Below are positions 8,530 through 16,254 of a DNA stretch of 64,000 bases, one piece after another. The stretch's first letter is position 1. Every line of letters starts with the position of its first letter. Source of the DNA: Tardiphaga alba (lineage in GTDB: Bacteria; Pseudomonadota; Alphaproteobacteria; Rhizobiales; Xanthobacteraceae); the NCBI RefSeq assembly GCF_018279705.1, contig NZ_CP036498.1, positions 3,985,001 through 4,049,000 of the forward strand, in the 5' to 3' direction. The position numbers were made by a program, and so were the translations under genes. The notes under the pieces were generated by a model that was not told where the DNA came from, made no database searches, and was given only the letters and a program-made list of their open reading frames with translations.

Positions 8530-8545
8530 CTAACGCGCCATTAAC
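8530..8545 (+). promoter_or_regulatory. Near-consensus CtrA box before the PilZ gene
   Basis: CTAA-N7-TTAAC differs by one base from the CtrA consensus TTAA-N7-TTAAC and lies 54 bp before the PilZ start. CtrA controls cell-cycle and motility genes in alphaproteobacteria. Assignment by consensus only. Confidence 0.4.
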
Positions 8546-8598
8546 CTTGCAGGCCTTACGGTCGGTGGCAATTGCTCCGCAGGACCGGCCTGACACCG

Positions 8599-9213
8599 AT
8601 GGCGCTCGCCCAAACCAAATCGATTCTTCCTTCCGCAGAAGAACGGCGACGCTTCCAGCGCGTGAAAGTTCATCTTCTGGGCCGGTACATGCTGCCGGAC
8701 CGTCGTGAATTCCCCTGCCAGGTCATCAACATGTCCCCAGGCGGCCTTGCACTGCTCGGCCCCGGCATCGGCAATATCGGCGACCGCGTCATCGCCTATC
8801 TTGACCATATTGGCCGCGTCGAAGGGAAAGTCACCCGCATCATCGACAACGGCTTCGCCATGACCGTCGGTGCCACGCCCCGGAAACGCGACAAGCTGGC
8901 GGCGCAACTGACCTGGCTGGCCAATCGCGACATCCTCAACCTGCCCGAGGATCGTCGGCACGATCGTATCGTTCCGCGGAACCCAATCGCGGTGCTGACC
9001 CTCGAGGACGGCGTCCAGATGAATGGCCGTATCATCGATCTGTCGCTGTCCGGCGCAGCCATCGCGGCCGAGAAGCGTCCGCCGCTGAACGCCCAGGTCA
9101 TGCTCGGCCGCATCTCGTCTCGCGTGGTCCGTCATCTCGAAGAAGGCTTCGCGCTGGAGTTCGCGCATGAGCAGTCTCCGGATACGTTGGAAGACAGCGT
9201 CAACGCCCGGTAA
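8599..9213 (+). CDS. Tandem PilZ-domain protein
   Basis: Two PilZ-like domains are visible. The first has RRRFQR and INMSPGGLAL; the second has RRHDRIVPR and IIDLSLSGAAI. Both keep the RxxxR and (N/D)xSxxG pattern used to bind cyclic di-GMP. At 204 residues there is no room for an effector domain, so it is probably a soluble c-di-GMP receptor. The ATG at 8599 is preferred to a TTG 27 bp earlier. The upstream CtrA-like box suggests cell-cycle or motility control. Confidence 0.88.
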   Translation: MALAQTKSILPSAEERRRFQRVKVHLLGRYMLPDRREFPCQVINMSPGGLALLGPGIGNIGDRVIAYLDHIGRVEGKVTRIIDNGFAMTVGATPRKRDKLAAQLTWLANRDILNLPEDRRHDRIVPRNPIAVLTLEDGVQMNGRIIDLSLSGAAIAAEKRPPLNAQVMLGRISSRVVRHLEEGFALEFAHEQSPDTLEDSVNAR

Positions 9214-9489
9214 ACGGGAAAGCGCACCAAATCCCGATTTTGCAGCATTGTGAGTGCGCTATCTGCGTCAGCAGATACCGCACGCACATGATCGCCTTAA
9301 CCGCAGCGGTTAACGCGCACGATGCGGGAGATGCACACGTCCCGATTTTCCAGCATTGCAACGATTAACGCGGCAAATTTTATGCGAACTCGATTGCATA
9401 AAATTTGAATCAAGTTCGCCGCGTGTTTGAATCGTAGTCGTCTCAATTGTCGTTCGCCGACTTAGCGGCGACGAAAATCCTTCCTGCCA
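9214..9489. promoter_or_regulatory. Palindrome-rich intergenic region
   Basis: This region holds a hairpin near 9254-9284 (TATCTGC/GCAGATA core) and an odd palindrome TTAACCGCAGCGGTTAA at 9297-9313. An 18-base near-repeat, CCCGATTTTxCAGCATTG, occurs at 9233-9250 and 9341-9358. It probably contains the BTLCP promoter; the functions of the repeats are unknown. Confidence 0.4.
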
Positions 9490-9519
9490 ATGATGGTCCC
9501 AACAAAAACGGGGGCCACA

Positions 9520-10137
9520 ATGGCTGGTAACAAGGGGCGTATCACTGGATTTGTCGTTGCGGCAATCCTGTGCGGACTAACGGTTTCGGCACATGCTGCC
9601 GGCGAAAAACTCTATGCAAGCCTCGGCGACACCACGCGTGCGCCGATCGGTTGGGTCGAATTCTGTTCGGAGAATCCGGTCGAGTGCCGCGGTGGCGCCA
9701 CGCAGCCACGTGACATCGTCATCACGCAGACTGCGTGGAAGGATCTGGTGCGCGTCAATCGTTGGGTCAACGAGACGATCAAGCCGCTCACCGACATGGA
9801 TCATTGGGGCGTGATCGAGAAGTGGTCGCTGCCCGACGATGGCTACGGCGATTGCGAAGACTACGTGCTGCTGAAGCGCAAGATGCTGATCGAGGCTGGC
9901 TGGCCGCGTGAAGCACTGCTGATCACGGTGGTGCGCGACAAGAAGGGCGACGGCCATGCCGTGCTCACCGTGAAGACCAACAAGGGCGAATACGTTCTCG
10001 ATAATCAGAACGAGAATGTGCTGGCCTGGACCGAGACTGGCTACCGCTTCGTCAAGCGTCAGTCGCAGAGCGATCCCAACCAGTGGGTCTCGCTCGGTGA
10101 CAATCGCCCGGCAACCGCCACCGCCAGCGCTCGCTGA
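9520..10137 (+). CDS. Transglutaminase-like cysteine peptidase (BTLCP family)
   Basis: A signal peptide ends near SAHAAG, and the papain-like triad of the BTLCP family is visible: Cys112 in GYGDCEDY, His146 in GDGHAVLTV and Asp161 in LDNQ. Related LapG-type proteases cut large adhesins in the periplasm, often under c-di-GMP control. The tandem PilZ neighbour is suggestive, but no LapD or adhesin gene is present here. The length is normal. The start at 9520 follows a G-rich stretch; 9490 is an alternative. Confidence 0.9.
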   Translation: MAGNKGRITGFVVAAILCGLTVSAHAAGEKLYASLGDTTRAPIGWVEFCSENPVECRGGATQPRDIVITQTAWKDLVRVNRWVNETIKPLTDMDHWGVIEKWSLPDDGYGDCEDYVLLKRKMLIEAGWPREALLITVVRDKKGDGHAVLTVKTNKGEYVLDNQNENVLAWTETGYRFVKRQSQSDPNQWVSLGDNRPATATASAR

Positions 10138-10207
10138 TCACAACAGGAATTGGAGACACGCGACCCGGTCACATCCCCACCCCTCCCCGTCCCAGACCGG
10201 ATCGCGC

Positions 10208-10246
10208 GCGCCCGAGCTTCCCCCAAAGCTCGGGCGCAACTTTTTT
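10208..10246 (+). terminator. Rho-independent terminator of the BTLCP gene
   Basis: A perfect 12-bp stem (GCGCCCGAGCTT / AAGCTCGGGCGC) with a 6-base loop is followed by AAC and six T. It lies about 70 bp after the stop codon. Confidence 0.9.
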
Positions 10247-10306
10247 GACGGTTGAACTGATCTCTTCGAAGCCGCACGAAACGCGTCGCACGGAGACAGT
10301 CATGCA

Positions 10307-10501
10307 TCAGTCGCGACGCGATCGATCGCGATCAGGCTTTCCATCGATTTGATGACCGAACCGTGCAAGCGCAGCGGCCGAGACGCGCCGACCAAACCGA
10401 CGCTCAAATTCGCAAAACATCCATACGAATGCCATCGCCAATGCGCAGACGGTGGCCATGAAGAACAGCGTGAGATGAGAAATATCGAGGATCATGATCA
10501 T
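10307..10501 (-). CDS. Small single-pass membrane protein
   Basis: A 64-residue frame starts MIMILDISHLTLFFMAT. It has one strong hydrophobic helix (residues about 8-27) and a basic C-terminus (RDRSRRD). The family is not recognised. Codon use is acceptable, but the evidence is only an open frame with a membrane helix. Confidence 0.4.
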   Translation of the reverse strand: MIMILDISHLTLFFMATVCALAMAFVWMFCEFERRFGRRVSAAALARFGHQIDGKPDRDRSRRD

Positions 10502-10722
10502 GCGCTCGGTTTTGCAAATCGAAACTCGCAATTGACGAACCAGCCGACCTGACGTCCCCCTCGCGCCTATGAAGCCGCGCTGCCCCCGCAACGCGCGGAT
10601 TAAACTACCGCTGCACCGCAGGTTGCGACTTTAGTAGCACGACTTCGGAATATTCATAACTGCAACGCGCGAAAAGCTCCTCTACGCTGAATGCATAGAG
10701 ACGCGGATATGCGATCACTGCG

Positions 10723-11013
10723 TTATTCGCAGACTTCAACGCGGCGAACACGCCAGCCTTTTGCGGTACGGATGCGTTGATTGGCCAGACGACAGCCGCC
10801 CAGATCTTCATAACGGTAGATCGACGGATAGCCGAAACCATATCCGTAGCGACCATAGCCGTAATAGCCCGGATATCCCCAACCGAAACCGGGACCGCCA
10901 AAACCACGATAGAAGCCGTGTCTGTGAAAACCTCCGCCCGCCGAAGCACTCGTGGGGATCGACATTGCACAAGCAACAGTCACCAAAAATCCCAATATCG
11001 CCTTGCGGAACAT
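10723..11013 (-). CDS. Small secreted Gly/Tyr-rich protein
   Basis: A signal peptide ending ASAGGG is followed by a Gly/Tyr-rich low-complexity stretch (HRHGFYRGFGGPGFGWGYPG) and a C-terminal module with two Cys (LGGCRLANQRI and VRRVEVCE) that may form a disulfide. This is a common exported type in Bradyrhizobium relatives; its role is unknown. Confidence 0.75.
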   Translation of the reverse strand: MFRKAILGFLVTVACAMSIPTSASAGGGFHRHGFYRGFGGPGFGWGYPGYYGYGRYGYGFGYPSIYRYEDLGGCRLANQRIRTAKGWRVRRVEVCE

Positions 11014-11154
11014 TCGCTACTCTCCATCATGCGCAATCGCGCATTGATCATCAGTAGCTATCTATCCGCATTGCGACCATCGTGAAATTCGGCAACCGTC
11101 ACTTATTCGCGAGCTTGCACGCAGCGGATCATATGCGACACGACTATGCCCGCG

Positions 11155-11451
11155 TCAGCATCCCTTGCAGATGTTCTTCACCTTGCGGTCGACGTCGCGA
11201 TCCTGCTTATCGACGAGATCGTTGCCCGTGCTTGGCTTGCCATCATACGACGGCTGGCCTGTGCCGCTCGCACCGGTGGTAATGCCGGCCGGCGCCCGTC
11301 CGCCGCTGGCATTCGCCGTACCAGCGCTGTTGGTGCCAGCAGTGCCGCCGGCCGCGCCACCTCCAGCACCGCCGCTTTGTGCGAGAACCGCCCCTGGTGA
11401 CAGCAGCAAAACAGCTGCGAGGCCGGCAACGAAACGCGATGTATGAGCCAT
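11155..11451 (-). CDS. Small secreted Gly/Ala/Ser-rich protein
   Basis: The 98-residue protein has a clear signal peptide (to VLAQSG), a low-complexity Gly/Ala/Thr stretch and a conserved-looking polar end (DLVDKQDRDVDRKVKNICKG C). The start at 11451 is set by the signal peptide. No family is recognised. Confidence 0.65.
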   Translation of the reverse strand: MAHTSRFVAGLAAVLLLSPGAVLAQSGGAGGGAAGGTAGTNSAGTANASGGRAPAGITTGASGTGQPSYDGKPSTGNDLVDKQDRDVDRKVKNICKGC

Positions 11452-11553
11452 GAGAAATCTCCCTTGGCGCATCAACGGCCGGTGATAGCTAGCGTTCCGT
11501 GCCCGGAACGAATTCGGTGCGTGGCGCTTGATTTCACGACAGATGGGCGCGCC

Positions 11554-11838
11554 ATGCGGAAGCTAATCACGTTCGATGACGACACACTGGGTAGACTGAC
11601 GCAGCTCGGTCGTGATCGGGGGACAACGATGCAGCAGCTTGCTGACGAAGCTTTTGCTGATCTGCTGCAGAAGCATGGCGTCCCGACCGACCTCGATGAT
11701 GCGTTACGCAGAAGCGTGAATGAGGTTGGCCAATCCACATCGGATCGCAAAACGACAAGGCGCCGAAACAATACCCCCGCAACAAGGAAGCGACCACATG
11801 CCAAACGAGCCGCAAAGAGATCCGTTCATCGAGGGTGA
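11554..11838 (+). CDS. Ribbon-helix-helix-like small protein with basic tail
   Basis: The N-terminus (KLITFDDDTLGRLTQLGRDR then TMQQLADEAFADLLQKHG) fits a ribbon-helix-helix DNA-binding fold. The C-terminal 40 residues are Arg/Lys-rich. It may be an antitoxin-like or DNA-binding regulator, but no toxin partner is present. Its end overlaps the next gene by 41 bp. Confidence 0.6.
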   Translation: MRKLITFDDDTLGRLTQLGRDRGTTMQQLADEAFADLLQKHGVPTDLDDALRRSVNEVGQSTSDRKTTRRRNNTPATRKRPHAKRAAKRSVHRG

Positions 11839-11971
11839 AGGCGCAGCCAGCAAAAATATTCCCGCCGAAGGCAACCCGTATCAGGAGGGGACTGAAGATT
11901 ATGCGCTCTGGAGCGCGGGCCACGAACGCGTTGCCAGTGCGATAGAAGCGCGGGAGTCGGAAGGCACGTGA
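11798..11971 (+). CDS. Small acidic hypothetical protein
   Basis: The 57-residue frame starts MPNEPQRDPFIEGEGAASK and has the charged, Gly/Pro-rich look of small conserved Bradyrhizobiaceae proteins (NPYQEGTEDYALWSAGHERV). It overlaps the preceding gene in another frame. Function unknown. Confidence 0.55.
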   Translation: MPNEPQRDPFIEGEGAASKNIPAEGNPYQEGTEDYALWSAGHERVASAIEARESEGT

Positions 11972-11992
11972 GCCTTCCGACCGTAGCCGTGA

Positions 11993-12523
11993 TCAGCCGA
12001 TCTTCTTCATACCCTGCTTGAAGCGCGGGCCATTGGCGGCATAGAAGCGCGCCGCGCTGCCCATTGCCGCAACCTGCTCCGGCGAGAGCGTGCGAATGAC
12101 ACGTGCGGGCGAGCCGATGATCAGCGAGTTATCGGGAAATTCCTTGCCCTCGGTAATGACCGAGCCGGCACCGACAATGCTGTTTTTGCCGATGCGTGCA
12201 CCGTTCATCACGATCGAGCCCATGCCAACAAGCGCGCCATCTTCGATGGTGCAGCCGTGCAGGATCACATTGTGCCCGACGGTGCAGTTCTTGCCGATGG
12301 TCAGCGGAAAGCCCTTGTCGGTGTGGCAGGTGCAGTTGTCCTGCACGTTTGAACCTTCACCGATCTCGATCCATTCATTGTCGCCACGAAGCACGGCGCC
12401 GAACCAGACGCTGGCCTGTGGTTTCAGACGGATCTTGCCGATCACGTCAGCCGTCTCAGCGATGAAGTAATTTCCGTCGGCCGGAAGGTCCGGACCCTGC
12501 CCGTCGAGTTCGTAGATTGCCAT
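11993..12523 (-). CDS. Gamma-carbonic anhydrase family protein
   Basis: The left-handed beta-helix hexapeptide repeats and the three zinc-ligand histidines of the family are present: His67 (CHTD), His84 and His89 (VGHNVILHGC). These trimeric enzymes hydrate CO2, although several family members are inactive or act in other roles. The start at 12523 has GGGAG upstream. The 176-residue length is normal. It is in tail-to-tail position with the small gene at 11971. Confidence 0.9.
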   Translation of the reverse strand: MAIYELDGQGPDLPADGNYFIAETADVIGKIRLKPQASVWFGAVLRGDNEWIEIGEGSNVQDNCTCHTDKGFPLTIGKNCTVGHNVILHGCTIEDGALVGMGSIVMNGARIGKNSIVGAGSVITEGKEFPDNSLIIGSPARVIRTLSPEQVAAMGSAARFYAANGPRFKQGMKKIG

Positions 12524-12599
12524 GAGTGCGTGGTCTCCCTGTGACGAGCACACTGCCATGAAGCGGCAGGCGGAGACCAGTCTGCACTTACGATGAGGC

Positions 12600-12935
12600 C
12601 TACGCGCCGGCCAGAATGCCGAGAGCCTGCAACGTCAAAACGATGAACGTGCCGGACATCAGACTCCAGAAGCCGGCAAGCACCGTCGCGATCATCACGA
12701 ACTGGAAGCGATGCGGCTCCGGTGCGCCGGATCGCAACGTGTTGCGCATGATGACGAACGGCGCCGTGAAGACCAGCAGCGGGACGGCGGCAAAGCCTTC
12801 CGGCGTCGGTCCCTGCTGCAGCAACGCGAAGCTTGGCGGGCGGTTGACGAAAGCCTGATACGCGCTGGCGACAGCGCCTGCGATGGCAAAACCAATGGCG
12901 ATCTGAATGAAACAGTTGAGAGCAATAGGTGACAT
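12600..12935 (-). CDS. Conserved three-helix membrane protein
   Basis: The 111-residue protein has hydrophobic segments at about 7-28, 50-65 and 82-107, with the motif TAPFVIMRNTLRSG between them. I recognise the type as common in Bradyrhizobiaceae but not its function. A consensus CtrA box lies 74 bp upstream of its start. Confidence 0.7.
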   Translation of the reverse strand: MSPIALNCFIQIAIGFAIAGAVASAYQAFVNRPPSFALLQQGPTPEGFAAVPLLVFTAPFVIMRNTLRSGAPEPHRFQFVMIATVLAGFWSLMSGTFIVLTLQALGILAGA

Positions 12936-13008
12936 AAGAAGTTTTTCTAGGGCAATTGAATGTTCTCGCTTGCAATGCACCATATTGCGACGGAACGCCA
13001 CACTAACG

Positions 13009-13024
13009 TTAAAAAATCGTTAAC
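13009..13024. promoter_or_regulatory. Consensus CtrA box in a divergent promoter region
   Basis: TTAA-N7-TTAAC matches the CtrA consensus exactly. It lies between the minus-strand membrane gene (start 12935) and the plus-strand gene at 13174, so it could act on either. Confidence 0.5.
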
Positions 13025-13173
13025 GCGGGACCTGCGGTTGCACCTCCTGCATGGCTCGAATGGAATTGCGGCGCCGCGCAAGCAGGCCGTTAACCAATCA
13101 AGTGCATGTTCAACCAGTTGATTCGCCGTGGCATGCCGCGGAACTCTGTTGAGTGGTAGTTGCTTACGCGCGC

Positions 13174-13935
13174 ATGTCCCTGCTGTTCCCGACACACCCG
13201 ACGACGCGGCCACGCCGCCGCCAGCGCCGTCACAGCAATCTCGTACCGACATTGTTTGGTTTGGGTCTCGCCGCCCCTGCCGTCGCGGTCGTCGCCTATC
13301 TGCTATGGCCGACCTGGCACAGCCAGAAGCCCGGCGACCCCGATCGCATTCCGGTGAGCGTCGGCTCCACGCTGTTCAACGTCGAGGGCCATGCCTTCCG
13401 CCGCAAGGTGCAGAAGCATTCCGGCCCGCAGGAGCGCGTCGATCTCAGCTACACATACCCTGCGCTGGAGGCCAACGAAGCGCCGCGTCATGTGACAGTG
13501 GAGAATTTCGACGAGCACGTGCAGCCGATCGACCGCATTTTCCTGTCGATCTCGGCGCATCACAATGCGACGTCGCCGGATGCGCGCTTGCGCACGATCT
13601 ATCCGCTCTATGCGGATCAGGCGTCACGCAGCGCCGACGGACTGACTATTCAGCCCTTCTACGACAGCACGCCATACGCGAAGGAAGATCTGTTTCTCGG
13701 CAGCGCGCCCACACTGGTTGCGCGCTGCACGCGGGATGGGGCCACGCCGGGCATGTGCATGAGTGAACGCCGCGTCGGCGGCGCCGATCTCGTCTTCCGT
13801 TTCCCGCGCGCCTGGCTCGATGACTGGCGCACGGTCGGTGATGCCATGGACCGGCTGACGGTCCGCCTTGGGGACGATAAGTCGCCTTACTCGCTATCGG
13901 CGAGATCTTCTTCCAGGATCGCCATCTGGAACTGA
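13174..13935 (+). CDS. Membrane-anchored conserved hypothetical protein
   Basis: The 253-residue protein has a basic N-terminus (RPRRRQRRH), one membrane helix (about residues 24-46, LFGLGLAAPAVAVVAYLLW) and a large extracytoplasmic domain that includes TLVARCTRDGATPGMCMSERRV with two Cys. No family is recognised. The last 16 codons overlap the convergent DUF3126 gene by 49 bp; since that overlap is unusual, the true end may be earlier in homologues. Confidence 0.7.
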   Translation: MSLLFPTHPTTRPRRRQRRHSNLVPTLFGLGLAAPAVAVVAYLLWPTWHSQKPGDPDRIPVSVGSTLFNVEGHAFRRKVQKHSGPQERVDLSYTYPALEANEAPRHVTVENFDEHVQPIDRIFLSISAHHNATSPDARLRTIYPLYADQASRSADGLTIQPFYDSTPYAKEDLFLGSAPTLVARCTRDGATPGMCMSERRVGGADLVFRFPRAWLDDWRTVGDAMDRLTVRLGDDKSPYSLSARSSSRIAIWN

Positions 13936-14117
13936 AACGAGCGATCATCGTCTTCGTCGTCGACGAACAACACCCCGACGAATTCCTCGCCGATATAGAC
14001 TTCGGCCGAGTCATCCTTCTTCGGGCGCGGCACGACGCGGATCTTCTGGTTGCCGAATACACGCTTGAGATAGGCGTCGAGTTTTCTGACTTCCTGAACG
14101 TCCACAGGCGTCTCCAA
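13887..14117 (-). CDS. DUF3126 family protein
   Basis: The 76-residue protein matches DUF3126 along its whole length (EVRKLDAYLKRVFGN, then VRVVPRPKKDDSAEVYIGEEF and a Glu/Asp-rich end). The family lies next to cysE in many alphaproteobacteria, as it does here, which hints at a link to cysteine synthesis. No biochemical function is known to me. Confidence 0.85.
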   Translation of the reverse strand: METPVDVQEVRKLDAYLKRVFGNQKIRVVPRPKKDDSAEVYIGEEFVGVLFVDDEDDDRSFQFQMAILEEDLADSE

Positions 14118-14235
14118 TGCAGGTGATGTGGGATGAGTTGATGGAGAAACGTTTAATCCCAGATGACGCGCGCGGCTAGGCCGTTTGTCGAAAATTCACA
14201 TCATCCACTGCAGTGCGATACCGAAAAAATTCGAT

Positions 14236-14356
14236 TGTCATCGCCCGCCCTGGCGCGCAATTGCGCGCTTGGAGCGGGCGATCCAGTAGACACAAGTTGC
14301 GAGAATTGAACCGGTCGGTCGCCGTATACTGGATCCCCGCTTTCGCGGGGATGACA
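14236..14356. repeat. REP-like composite inverted-repeat element
   Basis: An outer arm GATCCAGTA is inverted as TACTGGATC, and two strong hairpins occur: CGCCCGC...GCGGGCG around GCGCGCAATTGCGCGC (14241-14283), and ATCCCCGC-TTTC-GCGGGGAT (14333-14352). The second hairpin is typical of short intergenic palindromes dispersed in Bradyrhizobium and Rhodopseudomonas genomes. No second full copy is in this window. Confidence 0.65.
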
Positions 14357-14379
14357 CAAGGAGCGTATTCGCGCGTTGC

Positions 14380-15207
14380 TTACAAGCCTAGCGCGTTGAG
14401 CATCTGGTTCATGGTGCGCGATGGCTCTGAACATCCCGCCTCGCCCACGATCTTCGCCGGCACGCCCGCCACAGTGACGTTGTGCGGCACAGGCTTCACA
14501 ACGACAGAGCCCGCAGCGATGCGCGCGCAATGGCCGACTTCGATATTGCCGAGAATTTTTGCGCCCGCACCGATCAACACGCCGCGACGGATCTTCGGGT
14601 GACGATCTTCGTTTTCCTTGCCCGTGCCGCCAAGCGTCACACCATGCAGGATCGAGACATCGTCCTCGATCACAGCGGTTTCACCGACGACGAAGCCGGT
14701 GGCGTGATCCAGGAAAATGCCGCGGCCAATCTGTGCAGCCGGGTTGATATCAGTCTGGAATGCACCGGACGCGCGGCTCTGCATATACCACGCAAAATCC
14801 TTGCGGCCCTTGTTGTAGAGCCAATGCGCAAGGCGATGCGCCTGAATGGCGTGAAAGCCCTTGAAGTAGAGCAGCGGGTCGATGAAGCGCGAGGTCGCCG
14901 GGTCGCGGTCGAACACTGCAACGAGATCCGCGCGGAAGGCGTTGCCGATATCGGGATCGTCGCGCAGCGCTTCGCTATAGGTCTGACGGATCAGATCGCC
15001 GGACAGCGCCGCATGATCGAGACGCTCGGACACGCGATGCACCACCGAGTCCTCGAGGCGACTGTGGTGCAACACCGTTGAATAGATGAAGGACGCGAGC
15101 TCTGGCTCGCGATGGACGATGTCCTCAGCCTCGCTGCGGATACGATCCCAGATCGGGTCCAGGGTTGCGAGTTTCGCGGTGGTAGGATTGGTGCTCTGCA
15201 CGGCCAT
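14380..15207 (-). CDS. cysE: Serine O-acetyltransferase
   Basis: This enzyme transfers acetyl from acetyl-CoA to L-serine, the first step of cysteine synthesis. The N-terminal helical domain (SEAEDIVHREPELASFIYST) and the C-terminal left-handed beta-helix (AAQIGRGIFLDHATGFVVGE, VSILHGVTLGGTGKENEDRH, GVLIGAGAKILGNIEVG) are complete. His166 and the GxTLGGTGK loop are the active-site landmarks. The 275-residue length is normal. It lies beside DUF3126, the usual arrangement. Confidence 0.96.
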   Translation of the reverse strand: MAVQSTNPTTAKLATLDPIWDRIRSEAEDIVHREPELASFIYSTVLHHSRLEDSVVHRVSERLDHAALSGDLIRQTYSEALRDDPDIGNAFRADLVAVFDRDPATSRFIDPLLYFKGFHAIQAHRLAHWLYNKGRKDFAWYMQSRASGAFQTDINPAAQIGRGIFLDHATGFVVGETAVIEDDVSILHGVTLGGTGKENEDRHPKIRRGVLIGAGAKILGNIEVGHCARIAAGSVVVKPVPHNVTVAGVPAKIVGEAGCSEPSRTMNQMLNALGL

Positions 15208-15441
15208 GGCGGACTCGCAAATTCATCAAACAGGCGAAGATTATAGCACAGTGCCCCATGCTGTCGTGGCGGGCCTCATGCCATCGTGAATGCCGGCCTA
15301 CCCGATACTTGCATGCTAACACCTTGAATTAGCACACGTTCCCGGCGACGGCCCGGCACGCCCAATAACCGGGCGTGCGGAAGAAGTGGGCGCTGATACG
15401 GTGAAAACAAGGCCTCGGCATCGTCGCCGCGGCTCACATGA

Positions 15442-16194
15442 TCAGCTCTGGCGCGACAGGAAGTCGAGAACGCCTTCCTTGTAGACCCGGTCGCCGACCG
15501 CACGCATGTGGTCGCGGTTGGGAATGTCCAGCACTTGCGAGCCGGGGATCACCTTTTCAAGCTCATGCGCTGAACCCGCCACATCGTCGGTGGTACCGAC
15601 CGCAATCAATACCGGCACCTTGATGGACGCGGCTTCCTCATTCGTCATCAGGCGACGCGAACCGCGCAAACACGCCGCGAGCGCGCGGCGGTCGGAGCGG
15701 GTTTGATCTGCGAAGGCCCGGAAGGTCCGCCCCATGGGATCGTTAACATCCTCGAGCGACGCTGCTTCGAGCGCGGACGCGACATTCTCGCCGGGGCCAC
15801 CGCCCTTGATCAAGCCAATGCCGATGCCACCGAGGATCGCACAGCGCAGCAATTCCGGATGACTATAGGCGATATAGGCGGTGATACGTCCACCCATTGA
15901 ATAGCCCATCATATCGGTGCGCGCGATGTTCAGATGCTTGAGCAGCGCGCGCACATCGGCGGCCATGATGCCGATGCCATATTGTTCGGAATCGTAGAGC
16001 TTGGTGGAATCGCCATGTCCGCGATTGTCGAGCGCGATCACGCGGCGATTGTGCTTCTTCAGCTCGGACACCCAGGTCGGGTACACCCAGTTGACATTCT
16101 TGCTCGATGCGAAACCGTGCACGAGCACGATCGGCTCGCCCTCGCCTTCATCGAGATAAGAGATTTCGACTGCGCCGTTGTGAAAGCTCGGCAT
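15442..16194 (-). CDS. Alpha/beta-fold hydrolase
   Basis: The classic fold signatures are present: oxyanion HGFASS, DNRGHGDS, nucleophile elbow GYSMGG (Ser99), TTDDVAG near the acid residue and a catalytic His in NRDHMRAV. The 250-residue length fits esterases and lactonases of the superfamily. No lid domain or substrate signature is clear. It stands alone between cysE and a membrane protein gene on the same strand. Confidence 0.9.
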   Translation of the reverse strand: MPSFHNGAVEISYLDEGEGEPIVLVHGFASSKNVNWVYPTWVSELKKHNRRVIALDNRGHGDSTKLYDSEQYGIGIMAADVRALLKHLNIARTDMMGYSMGGRITAYIAYSHPELLRCAILGGIGIGLIKGGGPGENVASALEAASLEDVNDPMGRTFRAFADQTRSDRRALAACLRGSRRLMTNEEAASIKVPVLIAVGTTDDVAGSAHELEKVIPGSQVLDIPNRDHMRAVGDRVYKEGVLDFLSRQS

Positions 16195-16254
16195 CCAGGA
16201 TTCCGTTGTAATTGAGACATGCGATGTGGGTGGGAAGTGGCGAATTTAGCCTTG

